A DNA stretch of 64,000 nt, taken from positions 336,367-400,366 of the forward strand of contig JBCBSU010000001.1 of NCBI GenBank assembly GCA_039818985.1, in the 5' to 3' direction. The stretch is from Pseudomonadota bacterium (GTDB taxonomy: Bacteria > Pseudomonadota > Alphaproteobacteria > Sphingomonadales > Sphingomonadaceae). A program made the translations under genes and the position numbers. Of the stretch, positions 34,800 through 52,375 are shown piece by piece (positions within the stretch are counted from its first letter, which is position 1; each line of letters starts with the position of its first letter). The notes below the pieces were generated by a model. It saw only the letters and a list, made by a program, of their open reading frames with translations. It was not told the DNA's origin and searched no databases.

Positions 34800-34856
34800 C
34801 GTCCTTCGGGACGGGATACAGAAAAAGGGGCGGTCCTTGCGGGCTGCCCCTTTTTC
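34800..34856 (+). terminator. intrinsic terminator after rplL
   Basis: A TTCG-capped five-pair hairpin (34800-34813) is followed by the main stem AAAAAGGGGC/GCCCCTTTTT (34822-34831 with 34846-34855). The right arm itself forms the T-tract. The A-tract on the left means it should also stop the opposite-strand operon that ends at 34881. Confidence 0.9.
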
Positions 34857-34880
34857 TATGGATGTCATTGACGCTGTCCG

Positions 34881-35552
34881 TCAGGTAGCACGCACCATGG
34901 CCGGCCGGCGGATCATGATGATGCCCAGACCAGTAAACCAGATGATCTGGCCAAGGCCGAACAGCGCCGCAAGGTCACCAAGGCCGGGGATGGAGGTTGC
35001 GATCCCGGCCAGCGCGATGATCATGCCGGACCAGTTGAGCCATGCGGGCAGCAGCTTCTTCTGCAACGCGACTACACAGATCAGCAGCATCCATACGCCG
35101 CCGACCAGTTCTATACCGCCGCCCAGTGCCGACTGGACGATGCCGACCGCAGACCAGATCGTCGCTGCGGCATCCGCATCCGCCGCTGACAGGGTGGCGA
35201 CAGTCTGCAATCCGATCAGCCCGGTCATGCCGCTGGCCAGTACCAGCCCGACCCAGATCAGGCCGAAAGCGCTGGCTATTGGCATGGTGAAATCATCATC
35301 CCGTGCCATATGGCGGTGCAGTGCAACCACGAGCACGGTGAGCGCCACGCCAAAGGCGAGATAAAGCGCGATCATGGCCAGCGCCAGAAGTGCCTGATTG
35401 TCCAGCGCAAAGGCCAGGCTGCCCGAGAGGCCATCATAGCCGTTGCGATCGAGAATGCCGGCAAAAAGGCCAAAGCCGAAAATATAACTCAGGGCACAGA
35501 ACAGGGCCGCAAGTCCGCCCGGACGATGATGTGAAACCGCGCTGTCCATCAT
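34881..35552 (-). CDS. multi-pass membrane protein
   Basis: A 223-residue inner-membrane protein with about six hydrophobic segments (first near GLAALFCALSYIFGFGLFAGIL, last near LGQIIWFTGLGIIMI). It resembles the DUF4386-type membrane proteins in layout, but I would not name it with confidence. It is the last gene of a three-gene operon behind a DUF2975 gene and a small HTH regulator, with an ATGA overlap to the latter. The operon sits head-on to rplJ-rplL, between rplL and rpoB. Confidence 0.7.
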   Translation of the reverse strand: MMDSAVSHHRPGGLAALFCALSYIFGFGLFAGILDRNGYDGLSGSLAFALDNQALLALAMIALYLAFGVALTVLVVALHRHMARDDDFTMPIASAFGLIWVGLVLASGMTGLIGLQTVATLSAADADAAATIWSAVGIVQSALGGGIELVGGVWMLLICVVALQKKLLPAWLNWSGMIIALAGIATSIPGLGDLAALFGLGQIIWFTGLGIIMIRRPAMVRAT

Positions 35553-35758
35553 ACATCCTCGCGATAGGATAACAGGTCACCTGGCTGGCAATCCAGCGCC
35601 TCACAAATCGCTTCCAGGGTCGAAAAGCGGATCGCCCTGGCCTTGCCGGTCTTGAGGATCGACAGATTGGCCAGGGTCAGCCCGACCTGCTCGGACAATT
35701 CGGTCAGCGTCATGCGCTTGTCGTGCAGCAGGTCATCAAGTTGCACCATGATCGCCAT
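35549..35758 (-). CDS. small XRE/Cro-CI-like HTH regulator
   Basis: A 69-residue stand-alone helix-turn-helix protein (MTLTELSEQVGLTLANLSILKTGKARAIRFSTLEAICEALDCQPGDLL), which is the YozG-like class of Cro/CI domains. These are usually paired with a DUF2975 membrane protein, as here. It overlaps the DUF2975 stop as TGATG and the next membrane gene as ATGA, so all three are coupled. It probably regulates its own operon. Target and signal are unknown. Confidence 0.85.
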   Translation of the reverse strand: MAIMVQLDDLLHDKRMTLTELSEQVGLTLANLSILKTGKARAIRFSTLEAICEALDCQPGDLLSYREDV

Positions 35759-36297
35759 CAGACCGTTCCTTCCAGATCGTCGCGCATATCGCTGCCATGG
35801 CGAAACACCCGGGCGAGGATGAACAGCACAAGTGCCAGCAATATGCCGGTAAGGGAAAAATCCACTTCCAGTTCGAGACTATCAGGCGGAAAATGGGTCG
35901 CAAGATATTCGATAAGCTTCTTCACCGGTAATATCGCAAGCTGTGTCAGCAGAGTAATCCAGCCCATCATTGTCAGCCGGCTCGCATTTTCGGGAATGAA
36001 CGGGTCGCCATTGCCGACCGTATCGATAATCCGGCGCAGCAGCATCAGGAACACATAGCCAGCGGCAAAAAGCGCCATGCCCCAGAGCATCAGGCCGGTG
36101 ATCGTGGCAAGCACCATGGGCAGCTTGTCCTGCGCGCTCTCCCGCAGGGTTTCGGCGAGGTCAGCCTGAAAATAGTAGATGACAGGTATGCTGATAATCA
36201 GCGCGACAAAGCCGATTGCAAGCAAAATCATCAGGAAGCTGGTGAGCAGCCGCCCGGTCTTGAGCAGGCTGTCGTTCTGGAGGTGATTAGGGGGCAT
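35758..36297 (-). CDS. DUF2975 membrane protein
   Basis: A 179-residue protein with four predicted membrane helices (LLTSFLMILLAIGFVALIISIPVIYYF first) and the family's C-terminal stretch (GILLALVLFILARVFRHGSDMRDDLEGTV). DUF2975 genes are characteristically followed by a small HTH gene, as here, and are thought to form a membrane sensor-regulator pair. The longer frame begins with TTG at 36315 without a ribosome binding site; the ATG at 36297 has GGAAAGA close before it. Substrate or signal is unknown. Confidence 0.8.
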   Translation of the reverse strand: MPPNHLQNDSLLKTGRLLTSFLMILLAIGFVALIISIPVIYYFQADLAETLRESAQDKLPMVLATITGLMLWGMALFAAGYVFLMLLRRIIDTVGNGDPFIPENASRLTMMGWITLLTQLAILPVKKLIEYLATHFPPDSLELEVDFSLTGILLALVLFILARVFRHGSDMRDDLEGTV

Positions 36298-36431
36298 GAT
36301 CTTTCCGACTTTCAATATAAGACATATTGATAATCAATAATATTAACCAGGCTTGCTGTCAATCCGAAATATCGAAATTCGATAAAGGTTCGCTTTCAAG
36401 TGTTCACGCAACTATCGCGCTGGCGCTGCCC

Positions 36432-36460
36432 CTTGACGCGAATCCTACAGCTGCCTATAT
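36432..36460 (+). promoter_or_regulatory. promoter of rpoB-rpoC
   Basis: CTTGAC at 36432-36437, exactly 17 bases, then CTATAT at 36455-36460: a perfect match to the alphaproteobacterial housekeeping promoter consensus. It gives rpoBC a separate start with a leader of about 290 bases. The rest of 36298-36756 holds no convincing gene. Confidence 0.75.
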
Positions 36461-36756
36461 CCCCTGCACCTTCCGAAATTTCGAGACATGGGCGGCTTGT
36501 GCGCGGGGCTGTTCACAGGAATGAGGTTCGGAAACTTTGACGACGCAAAGCTGCGATTTCTAACGGGTCAACCATCCGTATGGAAACACGCGGCTTTTGT
36601 CGTATTCACGCCGCAGAAAATTGCAGTGTCGGTTGGCGCGGAGACGCGCCGAAAGATCGGCGCAAATCTCAAACCGGTCGACATGTTATGTCTGCCGGAA
36701 CACTTCAGACTGACGCCATCGGGCGGCAGTTGCGATGAAAAAAGGCGAAAGCATCC

Positions 36757-41208
<4,452 letters not shown>

Positions 41209-41289
41209 GGCTTGGGGCGGCGATGGTCGCCCTGAACACCTGAACCCAGAGGATTTTTTGAGGGCGAGAGCCCCGATGAGGACAGCAAC

Positions 41290-45474
<4,185 letters not shown>

Positions 45475-45508
45475 TTCGCATCCGGCTTCGCGCCTTTTGC
45501 AAGCCATA

Positions 45509-45548
45509 GAAAACCCCCGCCGGAGCGATCCGGCGGCGGTTTTCTTTT
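45509..45548 (+). terminator. intrinsic terminator after rpoC
   Basis: A 16-base stem (45509-45524 with 45529-45544, one C-C mismatch) closed by GCGA is followed by a short T-tract. Left-arm A's let it serve the converging gene at 45581 as well. Confidence 0.85.
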
Positions 45549-45580
45549 CAGTTGGTGAATCCGGCAGCGGCGTTGCGGCA

Positions 45581-47116
45581 TCAATTATCCGCGTTGCTCT
45601 TGTCCCGGTCCTGCTTGCCCTCGATCTTTGTCAGCATCTCCTGTGCGAGACTGGAGAAGCCGCTATTATGCGGATCGAGCAGCAGCGGCTGCAAGGTGAA
45701 CCGTGCATAGCTGTAGCGCCCGTCAAATATCTGCTGATTGGCGACATTCATCCGCAAGCCCTTGTCATAGGGAGCCAGGCCCAGGGCCTGCTCCAGCGCC
45801 TGCTTGGCCAGTTCGGGCGCGGGCATTCCGCGGGCGCTATAGCTGCGATAATAGTGCATCAGCGGAATTGGGTTGTCCGGCTCGAGCGCATTGGCGGCGC
45901 TGATCGCCCTGAGCGCGGTTTTCCACGCCGGCTTTTCGGCTTCTCCGTCGGCGGCCTCTGCGAGGCGGAAGGTGGCGAATATCTTCTGCCGATGGGCATC
46001 CATATTGCCTGGTTCTACAGCCAGCGTACGATCCGCGGCAGCCACCGCCTCGGCATCATTGCCGGCATCATATTCGGCTTCTGCCAGCGCGGCGTTGACA
46101 AAGGGGTCATCGGGATATTTTGCCGCCACCTCGCGCACCTGCGGCAGCAGAGCGGTTGCCTGCTCCGCATCGACACCACGGCGTGAACGCATCAGCAGCG
46201 GCATCACTTCGCCTGCGCCTTCGCTCAGCGTCTGGACGGTAATCTCGCCAATCTTGATGTCCTTTGCTGGCACATCGAAAATACGCATCGGCCGCCTGCG
46301 GGCATATTTGCGCAAATCCTTTTCCAGAGCGTCGAGCGGGCCAAAGGCCTTGGTGGCGGCCTCTATGGGCTTCATACCCCGACCGAGATTCTGCAGATAG
46401 CGCAGCAGCTGCCCCTTACGCTCGGGCCTGGGGCTGAAATTGTCCATCGTCAGATAATGGAACAGCAACCAGCTGCGGACATAGAAGGAATCATAGCGTC
46501 CCTGCTCCTTGCGCGCCTTTTTATAGGCTGCGGTGTCGAGCAACATTTCGACCGGCACCGGGCGGATGTCAAAAAGCTCATCGGCGCGGTGGTTATTGGG
46601 GCGACCGATACGCACCGAACCGTCAAAGTCGAAACCGGCCGAAGCGTAGAATTCGGCAAAGCCTTCCTGATACCAGAGCGGGAAGGTGTAACCATAATAG
46701 CTGTACATGAAGTGATGCGCATATTCGTGCAGCATCACCGTCTCGCTGAAGGACAATTCGGTGCCGACACCGTCTTCCACCCGGGTCACAAATGCGACCG
46801 AGGCACCGGCGCGGGAGCTGTAAAAACCGGCGACAAAGGATGACCGGTTGCCATAAAGCCCGCGCAAGGCCCTCTGGTTGCGCAGGACAAAGATCGTGAC
46901 GCGGTTGGATGGCGATACCGGGCCTTCGCCCTTCTGCGTGATATAGGCCATCGCCGAATGGTATTTTTCCAGATTCTCGGCAAAGTCGCGAATATCGCCT
47001 TCCGACTGATCGGAATAGACGACAAAATGTTCGCTGCTTGCCTTTCTCCATGCCGCTTCGGCCGGCACAGCCAGTAAGGGCAGGACAAGCGACAGCAGAA
47101 ACAGGCGAATCATCAT
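45581..47116 (-). CDS. exported HExxH metallopeptidase-like protein with tetratricopeptide-like repeats
   Basis: A 511-residue secreted protein. A signal peptide (MIRLFLLSLVLPLLAVPAEA) leads to a DUF1570-like peptidase domain with HEYAHHFMY (residue about 129) and a downstream Glu in YQEGFAEFYAS, the gluzincin pattern. From about residue 290 the chain is helical with TPR-like pairs (VNAALAEAEYDAGNDAEAVAAADRTLAVEPGNMDAH, ALRAISAANALEPDNPIPLMHYYRSYSARG). Zinc-dependent peptidase activity in the periplasm is likely; no substrate is known. It converges on rpoC. Confidence 0.75.
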   Translation of the reverse strand: MMIRLFLLSLVLPLLAVPAEAAWRKASSEHFVVYSDQSEGDIRDFAENLEKYHSAMAYITQKGEGPVSPSNRVTIFVLRNQRALRGLYGNRSSFVAGFYSSRAGASVAFVTRVEDGVGTELSFSETVMLHEYAHHFMYSYYGYTFPLWYQEGFAEFYASAGFDFDGSVRIGRPNNHRADELFDIRPVPVEMLLDTAAYKKARKEQGRYDSFYVRSWLLFHYLTMDNFSPRPERKGQLLRYLQNLGRGMKPIEAATKAFGPLDALEKDLRKYARRRPMRIFDVPAKDIKIGEITVQTLSEGAGEVMPLLMRSRRGVDAEQATALLPQVREVAAKYPDDPFVNAALAEAEYDAGNDAEAVAAADRTLAVEPGNMDAHRQKIFATFRLAEAADGEAEKPAWKTALRAISAANALEPDNPIPLMHYYRSYSARGMPAPELAKQALEQALGLAPYDKGLRMNVANQQIFDGRYSYARFTLQPLLLDPHNSGFSSLAQEMLTKIEGKQDRDKSNADN

Positions 47117-47218
47117 GGTTGCGAACCCTTGATCCCGACGGGATTTTCAAAGACACCGCCGAAATTGTCAGTGGCTCCGGCCGCTGTCAACATGGCTGCA
47201 GATGCTTCCGCAACCGCA

Positions 47219-47254
47219 ATAAAAAGCCCCGCCGGCTGGGACCGGCGGGGCTTT
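47219..47254 (-). terminator. intrinsic terminator of the DUF6607 gene
   Basis: A perfect 13-pair stem AAAGCCCCGCCGG/CCGGCGGGGCTTT with a 6-base loop. Read on the minus strand it ends in a run of T's, placing it just past the DUF6607 stop. Confidence 0.8.
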
Positions 47255-47301
47255 GATGGGACATGCCCGATAATGGCGGGGCGTGTGATCCGTATAATTG
47301 C

Positions 47302-48333
47302 TTACTGGCCGGCTGCTTTCGGGCTGACGGCAGCAAGTCGCAGGGCGTCGCTGCCGATCAGTTCCTTGGCCCGGGCGATGGCAGCACTTTCGTCCATCTC
47401 ACCCTTGTGAATCTTGGTGCCCATTTCCAGCAGCTCGGCGGAAATGACGGTACCGGTTTCAGCTTCCTCGGTAACAGCAATGCCACCACCGCGGGCCAGC
47501 TTTTCCCACTCATCACGAACGATATCCCAATAATTCGCGGTAGACTGCCAATATTCTTCGGCTGCGGCAGTGTCGTAATCATCGTAGCGGGTATAGGTGT
47601 TGAGCACATATTCCTGCACAATCGGCTTCAGTTCGCCATCGACCATGCCCATTTTGGTGTTGTCCTGAAAGTGAATCCAGCCATCAGGTGTAGGGGAATG
47701 ACGGTTGATGCCGTAAAAGCGGTCATAGGGGGTATCGCGGGTGGCATCGCGGCGTGGCAGCGGACGCCACGTCCAGTTTGACCGCCAACGGCGCACACCG
47801 CCCTGGGTTTCCCATTCGCCGAGGCCAGCATAGCGCGGGCTGTCATCGACCTGATACACGGTCTGCGACCAGCGTCCGTTGCGACGCTTCTCGCTGACCG
47901 GTTGTATCGACCATTTGCCGGGCTCGGAATAGACCAGCATTTCTGCCGGCTCATATTCCCAATCCTGTCGCCAGTGCTTGACGATGAAGCTGTCTTTGCC
48001 TTCGATTTCTACCACCAGAAGATGTTGCAGCACAATCTTGGTGCCGGTGTCCTCGACCACCACAACGGTTTCATGGCCGCCGGAAATCTTGCGGTCGCGC
48101 GGCTCATAGTCGCCTACCCAAGGGGTTGATTCCTGCATATCGAAACGCACCTTGTGATGCCCGGCCATCGCCAGAATATCGGCGCGATCGGCCTCAAAGG
48201 CTGCCTTTTCAACATCAGCGGGGCGATCCGGGATCGGCGGATGGGCCATGGCGCCAGTCGGCAGCGCGAGCGCTACAGCTGCGGCACAGGCCATGATGAC
48301 GCTGCGCTGATGGAGAAATCTGGTTACATTCAT
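47302..48333 (-). CDS. DUF6607 family exported protein
   Basis: A 343-residue exported protein. The start at 48333 is chosen because it directly precedes the signal peptide (HQRSVIMACAAAVALALPTGAMA) and has AAGGA upstream; a longer frame has no support. The mature region includes GGHETVVVVEDTGTKIVLQHLLVVE, KHWRQDWEYEP and RRWRSNWTWRPLPRRDATRD, features of the DUF6607 family of unknown function. It is divergent from a TonB receptor of the haem/transferrin type with a Fur-box-like site between. Co-regulation with iron acquisition is therefore likely. Confidence 0.75.
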   Translation of the reverse strand: MNVTRFLHQRSVIMACAAAVALALPTGAMAHPPIPDRPADVEKAAFEADRADILAMAGHHKVRFDMQESTPWVGDYEPRDRKISGGHETVVVVEDTGTKIVLQHLLVVEIEGKDSFIVKHWRQDWEYEPAEMLVYSEPGKWSIQPVSEKRRNGRWSQTVYQVDDSPRYAGLGEWETQGGVRRWRSNWTWRPLPRRDATRDTPYDRFYGINRHSPTPDGWIHFQDNTKMGMVDGELKPIVQEYVLNTYTRYDDYDTAAAEEYWQSTANYWDIVRDEWEKLARGGGIAVTEEAETGTVISAELLEMGTKIHKGEMDESAAIARAKELIGSDALRLAAVSPKAAGQ

Positions 48334-48494
48334 CGTAAAATATCCTTGCACATGAGAAGCTTGTCCCGTGAGAAAACTACCCGAGGGCCTTTTTGCGGAC
48401 TCGGTGAATTTCCGAAACACAAAATAGCGCTGGAAAAGATTTAATGCAAACAATTCTTAGTTGCAAAGCTGGCAAAAGCCGTTAATGAAATTTT

Positions 48495-48513
48495 GATAAC
48501 GACTCTCATTATG
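48495..48513 (+). promoter_or_regulatory. candidate Fur box
   Basis: GATAACGACTCTCATTATG matches about 14 of 19 positions of the Fur consensus GATAATGATAATCATTATC. It sits 20 bases before the TonB receptor start and in the shared promoter region of the divergent DUF6607 gene, where binding under iron repletion could silence both. Confidence 0.55.
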
Positions 48514-48533
48514 ATTTGCAAAGAAGGATTGAA

Positions 48534-50807
48534 ATGCCGTTTACCAGCCCCCACTCGATGCTGTTACATATCAACAGCAAAGTCGGCAGGAGCGAAACAT
48601 CGCTGGCGCTGATACTGGCTATGGCAGTTTTTGCCGCACCGGCCCAGGCTGTCGAAACCTCCACCGATAGCGGCATTGCCAATGGTGAGACGGTCACAGA
48701 CTCCACGAGTGTGGCACAGAACGATCCTGATACCGAAGTGCAGGATGATGCTCCTGAAGAGGAAAAGCAGGCCGCGCCGCGCAGCGATCTGAACATGATC
48801 ACAGTGCTCGCTACCCGTAACGAATCGACGGCCTTTGACTATCCAGGCGGTGTCACGGTCGTTGATCGCGACATAATTGAGGATTTTAACGCGTCAGGAC
48901 TGGCCGAGATTTTTCAGGCAATCCCGGGTGCGCGTTTCGATGGTGGCCCACGGCGCTCCGGCTCGGTGCCGACGGTACGCGGTCTTTCCGGCGATGGTGT
49001 CCTGATCTTCATCGATGGCGCACGTCAGAGCTTCGTCTCTGGCCATGACGGTCGTGTTTTCCTGGACCCGGAATTGCTTCAAGCGGTTGAGGTTGTGCGT
49101 GGACCGACTTCAGCGCTCTATGGTTCGGGCGCACTGGGAGGTGTTATCTCGCTGCGCACCATCACCGCACAGGATTATCTTGAACCGGGCCAGCAGGTCG
49201 GCGGTCGCATTGTTGCCGGCTATCAGGGCGTGAATGACGAGTTTCGCTGGGGCGGCACCACCGCTATCCAGTCCTCCAATGGCGAATTTGATTTCATCGG
49301 CAACGTTACCTTTCGCAGTTCGTCCGATATCGATCTCGGCAGCGGCCTGACCCTGCCCGACCAGAGCGATGCTTTCAGCTCGCTGGCGAAATTCACCTGG
49401 CGGCCGACTGATACGCTGACCCTGTCGACCCAATGGGTGCATAACAGCAGTGATACGCTCGACCCGAACAACCCCCAGGGCATCAATGTGGGCGGGCCGG
49501 GTAACCTGAACGTCAACCGCAACATCCGCAGTAATACGCTGCAGACTTCGCTGAATTTCAATCCCGGGACCGATCTGGTCAATGCTGATGTGATCTTCTT
49601 TTATGCGAAGAACCGCGTTGGTGAGCAGGAAGTCGGCACATCGCGTCGGATTTCGCGCGAAGTCGAAACCTACGGCCTCACGCTGGTCAACCGCTCTGCT
49701 TTTGATCTGAATGAGAATCTCGGTCTGCGTTTCACCTATGGCGGTGAATATTATCAGGACGAACAGACCGGGCTCGACAATACCACAGCTGATGGGACCC
49801 GCGGTGGTGTGCCTGATGCAACCCGGCGTTTTTACGGTGCCTTCATCCAGGCCGAGCTCGACTGGAACAGCCCGATTGGTCAATTCTCGTTCATACCGGG
49901 CGTTCGCTATGACCGTTTCGAAAATGAGGCACCGGGCGAGCTGGATGTCGACGATGAAGCCTTTGCCCCCAAGGTCGGTGTATCGTGGAAGCCGGTTCCC
50001 GAGCTGATCCTGTTCGCCAACTGGGCCGAGGCGTTTCGCGCGCCCTCGTTCAACGAGCTTTTTGCTGATGGCGTGCACTTCCAGATCCCCAATCTGGGTG
50101 GTCCTCCGGGACCGCCGCAATTCGTCTCCAACCTGTTTGTGCCCAATCGCAACCTTCAGCCGGAGGAATCGGAAACCATCGAATTTGGAGCCGGTGTTGA
50201 TTTTGCCGATATAATCTTCGGCAGTGACCGGCTGACCATCAAGGGCAGCTATTATGAATCCGATGTCGACAATCTGATCGGCCTCGACGTCAACATCCCC
50301 GCCGGTTGTTTCGGCGCGCCCTTCCCGCCCTGCGGATCGGGGCCGGCGTTCAACAATGTCAGCCAGAACGTGAACTTCACTGATGCAGAGGTCAGCGGTT
50401 TCGAGATCGAGGGCAGCTATGACAGCGAATATTTTTATATCCGCGCCAATTTTGCCACTATTGACGGTGTCGACCGTGCGACGGGCGACTTTGTCGGGGT
50501 GCTTACCCCCGATCTGCTGTTCGTCGATACCGGGGTAAAGCTGCCCTTTGCCGATGCCCGTATCGGCACCCGTATCACCGTGGCGGCAGAGTTTACCGAG
50601 ATCGATGATCCGCTGCAGTTCCGCGACGGTTATGAGACGGCGGATATCTACGCCGTGTGGCAGCCCAATTCGGGGCCGCTGGAAGGATTCCGGCTCGATC
50701 TTGGTGTCGACAATGTTACCGATGCCGATTTCGAAGTGGTCGCAGCTGGCGTCAGCCAGCCGGGACGCAATTACAAGGCAACGCTGAGCTGGCGGGGGGC
50801 GTTTTAG
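48534..50807 (+). CDS. TonB-dependent receptor, haemoglobin/transferrin/lactoferrin type
   Basis: A 757-residue outer-membrane transporter. After a signal peptide (LALILAMAVFAAPAQA) and an acidic linker comes a TonB-box-like ITVLA, a plug domain (about 95-220; VRGLSGDGVLIFIDGARQSF, EVVRGPTSALYGSGALGG) and a 22-strand barrel with the family signature WAEAFRAPSFNELFADG and a final KATLSWRGAF. It takes up haem or iron-bearing protein ligands with energy from TonB-ExbBD. ATG 48534 is supported by AAGAAGGA at 48520; TTG 48516 is not. The Fur-box-like site upstream implies iron control. Confidence 0.9.
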   Translation: MPFTSPHSMLLHINSKVGRSETSLALILAMAVFAAPAQAVETSTDSGIANGETVTDSTSVAQNDPDTEVQDDAPEEEKQAAPRSDLNMITVLATRNESTAFDYPGGVTVVDRDIIEDFNASGLAEIFQAIPGARFDGGPRRSGSVPTVRGLSGDGVLIFIDGARQSFVSGHDGRVFLDPELLQAVEVVRGPTSALYGSGALGGVISLRTITAQDYLEPGQQVGGRIVAGYQGVNDEFRWGGTTAIQSSNGEFDFIGNVTFRSSSDIDLGSGLTLPDQSDAFSSLAKFTWRPTDTLTLSTQWVHNSSDTLDPNNPQGINVGGPGNLNVNRNIRSNTLQTSLNFNPGTDLVNADVIFFYAKNRVGEQEVGTSRRISREVETYGLTLVNRSAFDLNENLGLRFTYGGEYYQDEQTGLDNTTADGTRGGVPDATRRFYGAFIQAELDWNSPIGQFSFIPGVRYDRFENEAPGELDVDDEAFAPKVGVSWKPVPELILFANWAEAFRAPSFNELFADGVHFQIPNLGGPPGPPQFVSNLFVPNRNLQPEESETIEFGAGVDFADIIFGSDRLTIKGSYYESDVDNLIGLDVNIPAGCFGAPFPPCGSGPAFNNVSQNVNFTDAEVSGFEIEGSYDSEYFYIRANFATIDGVDRATGDFVGVLTPDLLFVDTGVKLPFADARIGTRITVAAEFTEIDDPLQFRDGYETADIYAVWQPNSGPLEGFRLDLGVDNVTDADFEVVAAGVSQPGRNYKATLSWRGAF

Positions 50808-50842
50808 GGGTAAAGGCCAATCCCTGTCAGGCCAGCTTGTGG

Positions 50843-50896
50843 CCCCATCCTGCGTTAGTACATTCTTGTATTCTCTCCATCGTGCGCAGGATGGGG
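50843..50896. repeat. 12-base inverted repeat downstream of the TonB receptor
   Basis: CCCCATCCTGCG at 50843-50854 and CGCAGGATGGGG at 50885-50896 are perfect inverted copies with a 30-base loop, followed by TCTCTTT. It may act as a terminator for the receptor, or it may be a dispersed element of the sphingomonad type. Confidence 0.5.
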
Positions 50897-50910
50897 TCTC
50901 TTTCCAGTGA

Positions 50911-51480
50911 TCACATATTGGCAATATCGGTCATCGCCTTGTCGACAGGCTCCTGACCCAGCATCATCTGCTGCCCTGCGGTAAAGACGGTGACGTCGTC
51001 AATGCCGAGAAAGCCCAGAATATGTTTCAGATAGACGCTGTTAAAGTCGATGGCGCTGCCGATTTCGGTGCCGCCTGAGGAGATGGCGACATAGGCCTTC
51101 TTGCCTTTGAGCAGACCCTCCGGTCCGGTCTCGGTATAGCGGAATGTCTTCCGCGCCCGGGCGATCAGGTCGATCCAGGCTTTTAGCGATGCCGCGATAC
51201 CGAAATTGTACATCGGCGCGCCAATCACGATGATATCGGCCTGTTCCAGCTCTTCGATCAGGCTGTCCGACAGCGCCAGCGCCTCCTTTTGCTGCGCTGT
51301 GCGGTCTGCATCATCGGTGAAATTGGCGCCGACCCAGTCGGCGGTGACAAAGGGCAGGCCCCTGGCAACATCGCGATAAATCACATCACCATCGCCAAGC
51401 TGGTCGATAATCGCCTGAGTCATCTTCCGGGTCGAAGAACCGTCATTCAGAGCACTGGAATCAATATGCAAAATCGTCAT
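50911..51480 (-). CDS. azoR: FMN-dependent NADH-azoreductase
   Basis: A 189-residue flavodoxin-like quinone/azo reductase. It has the phosphate-binding HIDSSALNDGSSTRKM start, the GAPMYNFGIAASLKAWIDLIARARKTFRY FMN-binding region and the AISSGGTEIG and HILGFLGIDD segments. It performs two-electron reduction of quinones, protecting against redox cycling. ATG 51480 has AAGGAG upstream. It is third in a row after doxX and pirin, all on this strand and divergent from a LysR gene. Confidence 0.9.
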   Translation of the reverse strand: MTILHIDSSALNDGSSTRKMTQAIIDQLGDGDVIYRDVARGLPFVTADWVGANFTDDADRTAQQKEALALSDSLIEELEQADIIVIGAPMYNFGIAASLKAWIDLIARARKTFRYTETGPEGLLKGKKAYVAISSGGTEIGSAIDFNSVYLKHILGFLGIDDVTVFTAGQQMMLGQEPVDKAMTDIANM

Positions 51481-51516
51481 GGTCAATCTCCTTGGGGGGT
51501 AGTCGAGCAAAAATGC

Positions 51517-51556
51517 CGGGGTCAGATCGCTACGCGACGGCCTGGATCTGACCCCG
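51517..51556. repeat. inverted repeat GGGGTCAGATC, dispersed type
   Basis: A perfect 12-base-arm palindrome (CGGGGTCAGATC and GATCTGACCCCG) with a short loop lies between the azoR and pirin genes. It resembles dispersed GGGGTCAGATC palindromes that I know from other proteobacterial genomes. It may halt or slow transcription between the genes. No other copy is present in this window. Confidence 0.5.
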
Positions 51557-51563
51557 AAGGTGG

Positions 51564-52286
51564 TTAGTGCATGGTTATATTGTCAGCGGTTTCGACGAGA
51601 ACGATCTCGGTCTCGCCCTGCGCGGTAAAGGTGACAGGGCTATTGCCGCTGAGGGCAATGCCGTCCCGGGTGTTTACCGTCACATCATTGGCCAGCAATG
51701 TGCCTTTGGACGGCACCGCGTAAGCGACCTGCCCTTCGGGCGCGGCATAGGTCACGCTCTCGCCATCCTGCAACGTCGCGGCATAGAGCCGGGCATCAGC
51801 GCGGATTTCCAGCGCGCCATTGGAGATGTCTTGCGCATAGCCGCTGGCCAGCACCTCGAGCCTGCCCGAGCGATCACCGCCCGGGAACGCGCGGGCGTCC
51901 CAGCGCGGCTCACCACCGCGCTCACGCGGGATGATCCAGATCTGGAACAGGCGGGTTTCCTCGTCCTCGAGGTTGAACTCGCTATGCTGTATGCCGGTGC
52001 CGGCGCTCATCACCTGAACATCACCCGCTTCGGTGCGGCCTTCATTACCCATGGAGTCGCGATGGGTGATCGCGCCCTGACGGACATAGGTGATAATCTC
52101 CATGTCCTGGTGCGGATGGGTCGGGAAACCGCTTTTGGCGGCGATCTCATCGTCATTCCACACGCGCAGCGCGCCCCAATGCACCCGGTCCCGGTCAAAA
52201 TATTGACCGAAAGAGAAGTGGTGACGGGCGTTGAGCCAGCCATGGTTGGCATGGCCAAGCGTTTCAAATGGGCGTTTCTCCAACAT
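51564..52286 (-). CDS. pirin family protein
   Basis: A 240-residue bicupin. The N-terminal cupin carries HHFSFGQYF, WNDDEIAAKSGFPTHPHQDMEIITYVRQGAITHRDSMGN and HSEFN, giving the metal-binding His set of pirins; some members have quercetinase activity. It sits between azoR and doxX, on the same strand, and is likely expressed with them. Bacterial pirins are often linked to quinone or oxidative stress, in line with its neighbours. The exact reaction is unknown. Confidence 0.9.
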   Translation of the reverse strand: MLEKRPFETLGHANHGWLNARHHFSFGQYFDRDRVHWGALRVWNDDEIAAKSGFPTHPHQDMEIITYVRQGAITHRDSMGNEGRTEAGDVQVMSAGTGIQHSEFNLEDEETRLFQIWIIPRERGGEPRWDARAFPGGDRSGRLEVLASGYAQDISNGALEIRADARLYAATLQDGESVTYAAPEGQVAYAVPSKGTLLANDVTVNTRDGIALSGNSPVTFTAQGETEIVLVETADNITMH

Positions 52287-52375
52287 GATATATCTCCTTC
52301 GGTGGATGGATGGGTTGAAAGGGTGGGTGCCGGCCGGAGGGTAGGGAGGCCAGCACCCGGGGGAAATCGATCGGC

